Source: Bacteroidales bacterium (GTDB lineage: Bacteria; Bacteroidota; Bacteroidia; Bacteroidales; UBA932). From it: a stretch of 64,000 bases of DNA. The notes below the pieces were generated by a model that saw only the letters and a list, made by a program, of their open reading frames with translations, had not been told where the DNA came from and searched no databases. This document shows, piece by piece, positions 15,965-22,699 of the stretch; the first letter of the stretch is position 1, and each line of letters opens with the position of its first letter. The stretch is from assembly GCA_016287075.1 (NCBI GenBank), contig JAEEVC010000007.1, positions 1-64,000 of the forward strand. Direction: 5' to 3'. A program made the translations under genes and the position numbers.

Positions 15965-16165
15965 CTACCGGTACTTTTCGAAGTGGTATTTCTCCCGGAG
16001 GGCGGCTTTCGTCCCGTCGTCCTGGTGGGTGAAATAGTTCTTCCAGCCCGGGCAGAAATTGATATGCCAGCGCCAGAATCGTCCGAGGACGGATTTGGGG
16101 TCCCTGTCATAATGTGCGCGGAACCTGCAGTTCTCGCAGGGATAGGAGGTTTGTTCTTCTTTCAT
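15965..16165 (-). CDS. Conserved small Cys-containing protein
   Basis: 66 residues with no signal peptide. The sequence begins MKEEQTSYPCENCRFRAHYDR and later has NFCPGWKNYF; the CENC pair and a third Cys could hold a metal. It is rich in aromatic and basic residues (WRWHINF, YHFEKYR). It starts 1 nt after the stop codon of the ybaK-like gene in the same direction, so it is co-transcribed with it. I do not recognise a family of known function. Confidence 0.65.
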   Translation of the reverse strand: MKEEQTSYPCENCRFRAHYDRDPKSVLGRFWRWHINFCPGWKNYFTHQDDGTKAALREKYHFEKYR

Positions 16166-16166
16166 A

Positions 16167-16703
16167 TCAGATGACGGTAAGGTGATGCCCGGAATGAGGG
16201 ATGTATTTTTCCAGCAGGTCCTTCGTCCGGATTTTCACGAAGCATGTCGGCGTGCCGTCCGTACAGGCAAACCACTCGCTTTCAGCGATTTCCCGGTCCA
16301 TGACAAGGTGTACGGGAGCGCATTCGGGGAGGATGCAGCTCAGGATGGTGGTCGCCCCGACCTGGACGCCGGTGAGTGCCTGCAGTTTGTCCGCAGGAGC
16401 GAAAGACACCCTCGGGATGCCGCCCAGCGCGGCGCAGAAGTCCCGTGTCACGAAAGGCTTGTCGTCCGGGGTGACATACAGCCGGAACTCCGTCTGCTGG
16501 CGGTTGCAGAGGAACACGGTCTTGACGATGCGGAGGCCGATTTTCGCGTCGATATGCCGGCAGTCCTCCATCGTGAGGCCCGGATCGGTATCCACCCTGC
16601 CGAAAGGGATGTCCAGTGCCGCAAAGGTCTCATAGACCTTGCGTTGCAGGGGGCTCGCAAACTCCGCCGGGGGCGTCGTGATGATGTCGCTGACGTGGAA
16701 CAT
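16167..16703 (-). CDS. YbaK/ProX-type aminoacyl-tRNA deacylase
   Basis: 178 residues from the ATG at 16703; a TTG four codons upstream was rejected. Members of this family hydrolyse mischarged tRNAs in trans, for example Ala-tRNA(Pro) or Cys-tRNA(Pro). Typical blocks are KTVFLCNRQQTEFRLYVTP (with the conserved Lys), VQVGATTILSCI (the GxxG-like PFG region) and HLVMDREIAESEWFAC. Length and layout match the stand-alone ProX/PrdX proteins rather than an editing domain inside ProRS. It has its own perfect promoter box and is followed by a 66-residue protein in the same operon. Confidence 0.88.
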   Translation of the reverse strand: MFHVSDIITTPPAEFASPLQRKVYETFAALDIPFGRVDTDPGLTMEDCRHIDAKIGLRIVKTVFLCNRQQTEFRLYVTPDDKPFVTRDFCAALGGIPRVSFAPADKLQALTGVQVGATTILSCILPECAPVHLVMDREIAESEWFACTDGTPTCFVKIRTKDLLEKYIPHSGHHLTVI

Positions 16704-16731
16704 GGGATTTATCAAGGGGTTGTGTCCTGTA

Positions 16732-16739
16732 CAAAGGTA
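16732..16739 (-). promoter_or_regulatory. -7 promoter box of the YbaK-like gene
   Basis: Read leftward: TACCTTTG, perfect TAnnTTTG, 28 nt before the ATG at 16703. It is divergent from the box at 16772-16779. Confidence 0.72.
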
Positions 16740-16771
16740 TCGATTTCCGGCGAGTTACGGAAATGTTTCAC

Positions 16772-16779
16772 TATCTTTG
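16772..16779 (+). promoter_or_regulatory. -7 promoter box of the 61-residue protein gene
   Basis: TATCTTTG, perfect TAnnTTTG, 15 nt before the ATG at 16795. Confidence 0.7.
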
Positions 16780-16794
16780 TACACGAAAGGTGAG

Positions 16795-16980
16795 ATGAAG
16801 ACGCGGAAACAACAGAAAAAGCTGCGGATCACGGAGGCCGACTTCATGCTGGCCAACCGCCGGGCCGCCAGGCTGGAGGAGATCGAGCGGTACGGAAAGC
16901 CGGTCTCCTTCCGGAAGGTCCTGCACAAGTCCAAGAAGGCGTATGACCGGAAAAGGATGAAGCGGGAGATCCCCGAGTAA
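16795..16980 (+). CDS. Small basic protein of unknown function
   Basis: 61 residues, about one third Lys or Arg, with no signal or membrane segment. It is predicted to be mostly helical (EADFMLANRRAARLEEIERYG). Its own perfect promoter box upstream and the short leader support a real gene despite the size. The charge could suit binding to nucleic acid or the ribosome, but no motif proves this. It is followed 43 nt later by the yqeY-like operon and may be read through into it. Confidence 0.6.
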   Translation: MKTRKQQKKLRITEADFMLANRRAARLEEIERYGKPVSFRKVLHKSKKAYDRKRMKREIPE

Positions 16981-17023
16981 GCGGGCTTCATTTTCAAATG
17001 ATTGCTATTAAATATCTTATACT

Positions 17024-17470
17024 ATGTTGGAACAGCAGATTCAAGAAGACATCAAAGCGGCCATGAAGGCCAAGGATACGGTTGCGCTCGCCGCGACCCG
17101 GGCGATCAAGGGGGAAATCCTCCTTTTCAAGACCGCGGAAGGCGGGAGCAAGGAGGTGACGGACGCGGATGTGCTGAAGATGGTCCAGAAGCTCATCAAG
17201 CAGCGCCGGGAATCCGCCGAACAGTACACGGCTGCTGGCCGCCAGGAACTCGCTGACAATGAGTTGGCCGAGGCGGCCGCCCTGGAGAAGTACCTGCCCA
17301 AACAGCTCTCCGTCGACGAGGTGAAGGCCCGGGTCCGGGAGATCATCTCCCAGGTCGGCGCCGCCTCCATCAAGGACATGGGGAAGGTGATGGGCGCCGC
17401 CAACAAGGCCCTCGCCGGGCAGTCCGACGGCCGGACGATCTCCTCGGTGGTCAAGGAACTGCTCTCCTGA
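17024..17470 (+). CDS. yqeY: YqeY (GatB/YqeY-domain) protein
   Basis: 148 residues. YqeY is the stand-alone form of the tRNA-binding tail of the GatB amidotransferase subunit. Family landmarks are ATRAIKGEILLFKT at the N-terminus, KLIKQRRESAEQYTAAGRQELADNE in the middle, EKYLPKQLSVDEVKARV and the final GKVMGAANKALAGQSDGRTIS. It probably interacts with tRNA or aminoacyl-tRNA enzymes, but the exact role is not established. It is first in a three-gene operon; its TGA overlaps the ATG of the acetyltransferase gene by one base. Confidence 0.93.
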   Translation: MLEQQIQEDIKAAMKAKDTVALAATRAIKGEILLFKTAEGGSKEVTDADVLKMVQKLIKQRRESAEQYTAAGRQELADNELAEAAALEKYLPKQLSVDEVKARVREIISQVGAASIKDMGKVMGAANKALAGQSDGRTISSVVKELLS

Positions 17471-18045
17471 TGTACACCATCCGGGACGCCAGCCCTACCG
17501 ACGCCCCTTTCCTCGCCCAATGCATCATGGCGGGGATGCATTTCCATGACTTCGAGACTGAAGTCCCGAAGGATGAAGACATTTATCGGCGCCTGTGTGA
17601 GAGCGAGCGACGGAACGATTTGCTATACAGTTATATCCGTACCCGTGTTGCGGAATGGGACGGGGCTGTTGCCGGTTCCCTGCTCTCGTATCCGGGAGAT
17701 ATCTACAAAGAGATGCGCCACAAGACGTTTTCCGTCCTTTGGCCGGAGTTCTTCAGGATGGAAGGGGAGTCTGAGCAGGAAACCGATCCCGGTGAGTATT
17801 ATCTGGATACGCTGGCCGTCCTCCCGCAGTTCAGGCGCCGTGGTATCGGGCGGGCCCTTCTGGAAGACGGGATCCGGAAGGGGCTTTCTATGGGATATAA
17901 GAAGATAACCCTCGTCGCAGACCGCGATATGCCGCACTTGATTACCCTCTATGAAAGCATCGGGTTCCGCAAGGCGGATATCCGGCATGCCTTCGGCGTG
18001 GAATTCCAGCGGATGGTCTATGACCGGGCATTGATGGATCTATGA
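17470..18045 (+). CDS. GNAT-family N-acetyltransferase
   Basis: 191 residues. The acetyl-CoA binding motif A is YYLDTLAVLPQFRRRGIGRALLEDG (Q/R-x-x-G-x-G/A loop), followed by motif B around LITLYESIGFRKADIRHAF. The N-terminus MYTIRDASPTDAPFLAQCI is typical of small-molecule GNATs. The substrate is not predictable. The gene is enclosed between yqeY (1-nt overlap) and the cyclohexadienyl dehydratase-like gene (4-nt overlap ATGA), so the three proteins are made together. Confidence 0.88.
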   Translation: MYTIRDASPTDAPFLAQCIMAGMHFHDFETEVPKDEDIYRRLCESERRNDLLYSYIRTRVAEWDGAVAGSLLSYPGDIYKEMRHKTFSVLWPEFFRMEGESEQETDPGEYYLDTLAVLPQFRRRGIGRALLEDGIRKGLSMGYKKITLVADRDMPHLITLYESIGFRKADIRHAFGVEFQRMVYDRALMDL

Positions 18046-18854
18046 TAATGAGACACTTCCAGCGATTATTCCTGTTTCTGGTCTTTTGTTCTGCGGCACT
18101 CGGCTGCGGGACGCTGAAGCGGGTATCCCCGACCCCGGCCATTGACCTGATCCAGGGAAGGGGCACCCTCCTTGTCGGGACGACGGGGGATTACCGTCCG
18201 CTGAGTTACAAGGAACCCGCGACAGGGGAGTATTGGGGGTTCGGCATCGATGTGGCCGGAGCGATCGCGGACGAACTGGGCGTCAGCATCAGCTATGTCC
18301 CCACTTCCTGGCCGACCCTGTCGGCGGACGTGATGAACCCGGAACTGTTCGATTTCGCCATCGGCGGGATCACCGTCACGGATGCCAGGCAGGAGTCGAT
18401 GGCCATGTCCGACGGCTATCTCCGCAACGGCAAGACCATCCTGTGCCGGAAAGAAGATGCCGGGAAATACACTGGCGTCGAAGACCTGAACAGGCCGGAC
18501 GTGCGGGTGATGGTGAATCCGGGCGGCCTCAACGAGAAGTTCGCCCGGGAGACCCTCCCGATGTGTACCCTGATTGTCCATGACAGGAACGAAGAGATTC
18601 CGGCCAAGGTGGCGGCAGGGGAGGCCGACGTGATGATCACGGAGATCACGGAGGCTCCCTGGTATGTCCAGAATGACCCCCGACTGGCCGCGCCGCTGCT
18701 GGACCAGCCCTTCACCCGGGGGGAGATCGGCGTCCTGATGCGCAAGGAACAAGCTGACTTGCTGGATTATATCAACGAAAAAATCCGCCGGATGAAGGCG
18801 GATGGCTCGCTGCAGTTCCTCCACGCCAAATACGGCCTGGTTTACGGGTATTGA
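18042..18854 (+). CDS. Periplasmic cyclohexadienyl dehydratase-like lipoprotein (PheC type)
   Basis: 270 residues with a lipoprotein signal; the lipobox is AALGC (C22). The body is a periplasmic solute-binding (SBP3) fold. It matches the cyclohexadienyl dehydratase branch, which converts prephenate to phenylpyruvate and arogenate to phenylalanine. The shared blocks are VGTTGDYRPLSYKEPATG, VPTSWPTLSADVM, a DGYLRNGKTILC region and VNPGGLNEKFARETL, all as in Pseudomonas PheC. An ordinary amino-acid-binding function is the alternative. No ABC permease or ATPase is next to it, which favours the enzyme. It is third in the yqeY-GNAT operon. A run of 11 C lies just after its stop. Confidence 0.78.
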   Translation: MIMRHFQRLFLFLVFCSAALGCGTLKRVSPTPAIDLIQGRGTLLVGTTGDYRPLSYKEPATGEYWGFGIDVAGAIADELGVSISYVPTSWPTLSADVMNPELFDFAIGGITVTDARQESMAMSDGYLRNGKTILCRKEDAGKYTGVEDLNRPDVRVMVNPGGLNEKFARETLPMCTLIVHDRNEEIPAKVAAGEADVMITEITEAPWYVQNDPRLAAPLLDQPFTRGEIGVLMRKEQADLLDYINEKIRRMKADGSLQFLHAKYGLVYGY

Positions 18855-18875
18855 GCCTTTTGGCCCCCCCCCCCG

Positions 18876-19727
18876 TCAGAACTCGAACTTGTCTCCTTCC
18901 TCTTTCATCTCGGCGTATTTCTCCTTGTTGAGGCGGAAGAGGGAGGCGATGCGGCCGGGGCGGCGCTTGGGGGGGAACGTTTCTTCGAGGATGGGTCCAG
19001 GGGCGGATTCCGGGATGGGGGCGGAACCGGGTTCGGGACGCCTTTCCGGAATCTTTGACGCCATTTCCGGTTCCGCCATGCAGCACTCCAGGACCGGTTC
19101 CTCCTCTTTTGGGACCTCTTCCAGGATGCCGGAAGCGAGGACTTTCCGCTGGAAGTTGCGGCGGTCGAAGGTCGTGCCCAGGATAATCTCGTAGAGTCGC
19201 TGGAGGTCGGGGATGGTGAATGTTTCGTCCAGCAGATTGAAACCGACCGGTTCGAAATGGATATCCCGGCGCAGCCGCTCCATCGCGGCTTCAAAAATCT
19301 TTTGATGGTCAAAGGCGAGCTTGGGCATGTCCTGGACCGGGAACCAGGCAGCCTCTGCGGCATCATCTCCTCCTACGACACCGGAGGGCTTGATCAGCGC
19401 ATAATAGGCGATGGTAATTACGCGCTCGCGCGGGTCTCGCTTGACGTCGGAGAAGACGCCCAGCTCCCGTATGGTAGATGCTTCCAGCGAGGTTTCCTCC
19501 ATCAATTCGCGCATTGCGCCCGCTTCAGCCGTTTCATTCATCCTTAAAAATCCGCCCGGGAATGCCCATTCTCCTTTGTAAGGATCCATTCCTCTGCGGA
19601 TGAGAAGGACCTTCAGCGTACGGTTTTCATAGGTGAATATGACGCAGTCCGTCGTGACGGCCATGTGTTCGTATTTGTACTGGTAAGGGTACTTCGCCCC
19701 CTTTGCGTATGTATAATTCTTTTCCAT
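18876..19727 (-). CDS. NUDIX-domain transcriptional regulator (NrtR/AraR-like) with Pro/Glu-rich insert
   Basis: 283 residues from the ATG at 19727, 8 nt after a perfect promoter box. Residues 20-140 are a NUDIX domain with an almost complete box, G59x5E65x7REx2EE (R73, E74, E77, E78); the usual Gly after EE is Ser80. Residues 155-200 form the winged-helix region (FTIPDLQRLYEIILGTTFDRRNFQRK). In NrtR/AraR-type regulators the wing GRIASLFRLNKEKY normally follows at once; here a Pro/Glu-rich stretch (204-254) is inserted. Such proteins sense ADP-ribose, phosphoribosyl or sugar ligands and repress nearby genes. Two palindromes between this gene and the divergent VWA gene are its likely targets. 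Confidence 0.87.
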   Translation of the reverse strand: MEKNYTYAKGAKYPYQYKYEHMAVTTDCVIFTYENRTLKVLLIRRGMDPYKGEWAFPGGFLRMNETAEAGAMRELMEETSLEASTIRELGVFSDVKRDPRERVITIAYYALIKPSGVVGGDDAAEAAWFPVQDMPKLAFDHQKIFEAAMERLRRDIHFEPVGFNLLDETFTIPDLQRLYEIILGTTFDRRNFQRKVLASGILEEVPKEEEPVLECCMAEPEMASKIPERRPEPGSAPIPESAPGPILEETFPPKRRPGRIASLFRLNKEKYAEMKEEGDKFEF

Positions 19728-19735
19728 TGCATCGG

Positions 19736-19743
19736 CAAAGGTA
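19736..19743 (-). promoter_or_regulatory. -7 promoter box of the NUDIX regulator gene
   Basis: Read leftward: TACCTTTG, perfect TAnnTTTG, 8 nt before the ATG at 19727, so the leader is very short. It supports that start codon. Confidence 0.72.
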
Positions 19744-19771
19744 GCTCTTTTACGGTAATATTGCAATTTTC

Positions 19772-19790
19772 TTGTGTCTTTCTGACGCAA
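19772..19790. promoter_or_regulatory. Palindromic operator O1
   Basis: TTGTGTC-N5-GACGCAA, a 19-bp dyad with one mismatch between the half-sites. It lies upstream of the -33 element of the VWA gene and upstream of the NUDIX gene promoter. Its centre is 50 bp from that of O2. Confidence 0.75.
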
Positions 19791-19793
19791 AAA

Positions 19794-19824
19794 TTTGCAT
19801 TATCGAAAAAATGTCGTACATTTG
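19794..19824 (+). promoter_or_regulatory. Consensus promoter of the VWA gene
   Basis: TTTG (19794-19797), 19-nt spacer, TACATTTG (19817-19824): a full match to the Bacteroidota sigma-ABfr consensus. Operator O2 overlaps its last bases. Confidence 0.82.
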
Positions 19825-19840
19825 CGTCGAATTGACACAA
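19822..19840. promoter_or_regulatory. Palindromic operator O2
   Basis: TTGCGTC-N5-GACACAA, the inverted counterpart of O1. It overlaps the end of the -7 box and the start-site region of the VWA gene, a position where a bound repressor would block transcription. Confidence 0.78.
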
Positions 19841-19874
19841 TTAACAATATAATAACAATAAAAACAGACGCTTT

Positions 19875-20585
19875 ATGGAACAGACAAATGCAACGACAAA
19901 GGTTTACAACGTAATCATCATGGACCGCAGCGGATCCATGTGGGACATCCAGCGCCCTGCCATCCAGGGCTTCAACGAAGTGCTGGGCGGAGTAAAGGCC
20001 GCAAAAAAGCAGTTTGCCGGGACGCAGGAGCAGTTCATCACCCTCGTGCTCTTCGACAGTACTTCCATCGATGAAGTCTATTGGAATGCCGACCCGGAAA
20101 AGGCGGAAATCCTTACCGTCAAGACCTACGTCCCCGGAGCGGCCACGCCGCTTTACGATGCCATGGGGCGGACGCTCACCAAGCTGGAAAAAGAACTGAC
20201 CGGGAAGGAGAACTATTCCGTCGTCGTGACCATCATTACCGACGGGTATGAAAACTGTTCGAAGGAATACGGGCTGAGCGCCATCCGCGCCCTGATCGAC
20301 CATCTGAAGGCGGAAGGGTGGTCTTTCGCCTACATGGGAACCGATCACGACGTAACCGGTGTCACCATGAGTCTTTCCATCAACAATGTCATCCAGTTCG
20401 AGAAGACGGAAGAAGAGACCCGGATGACCTTCGAGAAAGAGCGCCGCGCCCGCGAGCGCTATTCCAGGAAGATGGCGATGTATGACAGGGCTTGTCCCGA
20501 GGCGAGCTGGGAGGAGAGGAAGCTTTATCAGTCCCGGATCTCGGCCGAATACTACGACGAGGAACCCGGCACGGGTACCGAATAA
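19875..20585 (+). CDS. Cytoplasmic von Willebrand factor A (VWA) domain protein
   Basis: 236 residues with no signal peptide. The metal-ion-dependent adhesion site is complete: DRSGS (17-21), a Thr in GAATPLYDAM (T91) and TDG (D123) in VVVTIITDGYENCSKEYG. The tail (180-236) is helical and charged. Bacterial intracellular VWA proteins such as TerY-like ones often act in stress or metal-linked complexes together with ATPases; no such partner is seen here. The gene is a single unit with a consensus promoter overlapped by operator O2. The divergent NUDIX regulator is its probable controller, which suggests expression in response to a nucleotide or ADP-ribose-like signal. Confidence 0.88.
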   Translation: MEQTNATTKVYNVIIMDRSGSMWDIQRPAIQGFNEVLGGVKAAKKQFAGTQEQFITLVLFDSTSIDEVYWNADPEKAEILTVKTYVPGAATPLYDAMGRTLTKLEKELTGKENYSVVVTIITDGYENCSKEYGLSAIRALIDHLKAEGWSFAYMGTDHDVTGVTMSLSINNVIQFEKTEEETRMTFEKERRARERYSRKMAMYDRACPEASWEERKLYQSRISAEYYDEEPGTGTE

Positions 20586-20588
20586 GTT

Positions 20589-22103
20589 TTACAGTTTCAG
20601 GATGGCGAGCTGGCCGGAGGAGCCGGCGGAGAGGCGGGTCTGGCCGGTGGCGTTGACCGCGCCGCCGGCCGTCCCTTCGTTGGTGGTGGACAGGAAGCGG
20701 AACAGGATCCGGTTCGTTGACCGGGGCAGCGTCACGGTCTCGGAGACGTCCGCGGAAGCCCCGTCCAATCCGGTCGGCGCGGTGTTCGTATTGTTGCTGA
20801 AGGAATAGTCTTTCAGTTTGTTCCATGCCGTTCCGTCCAGGCTGTAGCTGAGTTCATAGGCCTTGGAGGTATTGGCTTTTGCGAGGTTGGATTTGGACGC
20901 ATAGGCCCAGAGACAGCACTGGAGCTGCACCTGGTCTCCGCTCTGGAGCGGGCAGTCGGTCGCGGCGAGGATGATTTCGTCACCCTGCGTGATGGGGACG
21001 AATACCAGGTTGTTCGTCCCGGTAGGCGTGCCGGAGGAGAAGGTCGTCCGGAACCAGGACTGGTCATTGTTCTTCAGCATGATGTAGCCGCTGCCGGTCG
21101 TCGGCTTCGCCATTCCCGTCTCGGCGTCCATGGCGAGGTTGTCCGACGCCCCGACCGTGAAGCCGGCGTTGTACTCGGTGTTGTTCCATCCGCTCGCGAG
21201 TTTCCAGCCCGCGATGACTTCCGCCGGAATCCGCTGCACCTCCATCGGCGGCAGCGAATAGACCTTGCCCGGGGTTAGGGTCGTCAGTTCGGATGTCCCT
21301 CCGATCTTGACGGTGCGCCACTTGCCCTCGTTGTCGGAGACGGTGACGCGCAGGTGGTGGAAGGAGGCGGTGCCGCTCACGACGATTTTGAAGGAAGTGG
21401 CTCCTGAGGCCGTGGGGTTCAGTGCGACGGGCGTTTCGCAGACGAGTTCGACGAAACTGGTCTCCGAAGTGGTCACGGAAGGGACGCCGGCCTCATCGAA
21501 CGTAATCTTGGTCTGGCCGCAGAGATTCTTGCCGCCCATCGTGGTCGCGTCGGAATACTCTTCGACCTTGATGCCCGTGACGGAAATATCGCCGTACAGA
21601 GGAATATCCAGAACGGAAGCAAGGGCCGTGAAGGTCATGGCGCCTTCTTTCGCATCAAAGCGGGAGGCCATGACCATCGCGCGGTCCGGGATGCTGTTCG
21701 GGACATAGGTTTGCACCTTGGGCACCCAGGTGTTGGCGACGCCGGTCTTCTGCAGTTTCCGGTATTTGTCGAGCGATTCCTCGTAGGGATAGACGGCGAT
21801 GCCGTATTCTGCGCAGTTTACAGGATTGCCGGCGAAGGTGGCGGTGCTGCTTCCGCCCTCTCCGGTAATGGTAAACGGGGTGGCGACCTCGTCTTCCTCC
21901 AGTTGATTGCCATAGACGGCTATCTGGTCCCCGGCGGTCCAGCGGATCTGCAGGGAGCCGTCGGTGGCGGTCCTGGTCACGGGACCGCTGGAGACGGTTA
22001 GACTGGAGACGGGGGTCCCAACCGGCGTATTGTCGGTCCAATCGGCCTTGTTGCAGGCGCCGGCAGCGGCCAGGACCGCCAGCAGGCAGAAAAATCTTTT
22101 CAT
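20589..22103 (-). CDS. Fimbrillin-like surface lipoprotein
   Basis: 504 residues from the ATG at 22103, with a strong AAGGGAGG ribosome site about 7 nt upstream. The lipobox is AAGAC. Residues 25-290 resemble the fimbrillin N-terminal domains of Bacteroidales (SSGPVTRTATDGSLQIRWTAGDQIAVYG), a pattern shared by Mfa-like and fimbrillin-family adhesins. The C-terminal half (310-504) is beta-rich and ends in a hydrophobic strand (SGQLAILKL). No Mfa2 or other fimbrial partner is next to it, so it may be a stand-alone surface adhesin. It is preceded in the same direction by a 53-residue gene, and its end faces the VWA gene. Confidence 0.72.
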   Translation of the reverse strand: MKRFFCLLAVLAAAGACNKADWTDNTPVGTPVSSLTVSSGPVTRTATDGSLQIRWTAGDQIAVYGNQLEEDEVATPFTITGEGGSSTATFAGNPVNCAEYGIAVYPYEESLDKYRKLQKTGVANTWVPKVQTYVPNSIPDRAMVMASRFDAKEGAMTFTALASVLDIPLYGDISVTGIKVEEYSDATTMGGKNLCGQTKITFDEAGVPSVTTSETSFVELVCETPVALNPTASGATSFKIVVSGTASFHHLRVTVSDNEGKWRTVKIGGTSELTTLTPGKVYSLPPMEVQRIPAEVIAGWKLASGWNNTEYNAGFTVGASDNLAMDAETGMAKPTTGSGYIMLKNNDQSWFRTTFSSGTPTGTNNLVFVPITQGDEIILAATDCPLQSGDQVQLQCCLWAYASKSNLAKANTSKAYELSYSLDGTAWNKLKDYSFSNNTNTAPTGLDGASADVSETVTLPRSTNRILFRFLSTTNEGTAGGAVNATGQTRLSAGSSGQLAILKL

Positions 22104-22116
22104 GGCGAATCCTCCC

Positions 22117-22278
22117 TTATTCCAGCGTGTCAAACCAGTTCAGCGTGGAAGTGTCGTCTTCCAGGCTGGGGAGCCCGTTGTCATGGACGCTGTCCGTGGA
22201 ACCGGAAGCCAGGGCATTGTACTGAAGATGGAGGAGCCTCTCATCGCTCCGGGGTGTAACGTACGGGTTCTTTTTCAT
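22117..22278 (-). CDS. Small protein upstream of the fimbrillin-like gene
   Basis: 53 residues from the ATG at 22278; a GTG start 24 nt further up is possible but lies within the presumed leader. No signal peptide; the composition is polar with many Ser, Asp and Asn (LPSLEDDTSTLNWFDTLE). A perfect -7 box lies 29 nt upstream and the fimbrillin-like gene starts 13 nt downstream, so the short gene heads a two-gene transcript. It could be a genuine small protein or a leader peptide coupling translation. No family was recognised. Confidence 0.5.
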   Translation of the reverse strand: MKKNPYVTPRSDERLLHLQYNALASGSTDSVHDNGLPSLEDDTSTLNWFDTLE

Positions 22279-22307
22279 ATCGTCACGAAAGTTTGATAGC
22301 ACGGGTA

Positions 22308-22315
22308 CAAATGTA
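22308..22315 (-). promoter_or_regulatory. -7 promoter box of the small gene/fimbrillin-like operon
   Basis: Read leftward: TACATTTG, perfect TAnnTTTG, 29 nt before the ATG at 22278. Confidence 0.72.
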
Positions 22316-22335
22316 ACACTTATTTAATGAATTGT

Positions 22336-22560
22336 GAAATAATAACCTGCGTCACCGGTGACATTTACCCGGACAGGGCTGCGAAGCAGCAGGCACCGGT
22401 GATGCAGGTTATTATTTCTATTGCCGGTGACATTTACCCGGACAGGGCTGCGAAGCAGCAGACACCGGTGATGCAGGTTATTATTTCTGTTTCACCGGTG
22501 GCATTTACCCGGACAGGGCTGCGAAGCAGCAGGTACCGATGATGCAGGTTATTGTTTCTG
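22336..22560. repeat. Tandem palindromic repeat, three units of 69-71 bp
   Basis: The word CATTTACCCGG recurs at about 22362, 22431 and 22502, giving periods of 69 and 71 bp; the intervening sequence is almost identical. Each unit contains a small hairpin GCTGC-GAA-GCAGC and ends in CACCGGTGATGCAGGTTA-like sequence. The mirror image of that end also opens the array (22341-22360). The array fills most of the gap between two promoters and does not look coding. Confidence 0.85.
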
Positions 22561-22663
22561 TCTCACTAAATAATTGACGACTATTGCATTGTACGACGTG
22601 GCTTCCGGATGGGGACCGGGATGCCGCGATGGCGGAAATGTATGGGATACCGAAGAAAAGTGT

Positions 22664-22671
22664 TATCTTTG
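22664..22671 (+). promoter_or_regulatory. -7 promoter box for the PNPOx-like lipoprotein gene
   Basis: TATCTTTG, perfect TAnnTTTG, 28 nt before the ATG at 22700. Confidence 0.72.
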
Positions 22672-22699
22672 AATCCTCATTCCAAAAGAGGGTTTGCCC

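Noticed and set aside
22327..22542. 71-residue open frame with a repeated 23-residue peptide over the tandem repeat
   Set aside because: The frame arises because the first period (69) is divisible by 3; the next period (71) breaks it, no ribosome site or promoter precedes it, and the DNA conservation follows palindromic symmetry rather than codons.
22336..22560. Possible CRISPR array
   Set aside because: Three long adjacent repeats with no unique spacers and no cas gene in the window.
22336..22560. Possible integron attC sites
   Set aside because: The palindromic arms lack the conserved RYYYAAC/GTTRRRY cores and there is no integrase or cassette array nearby.
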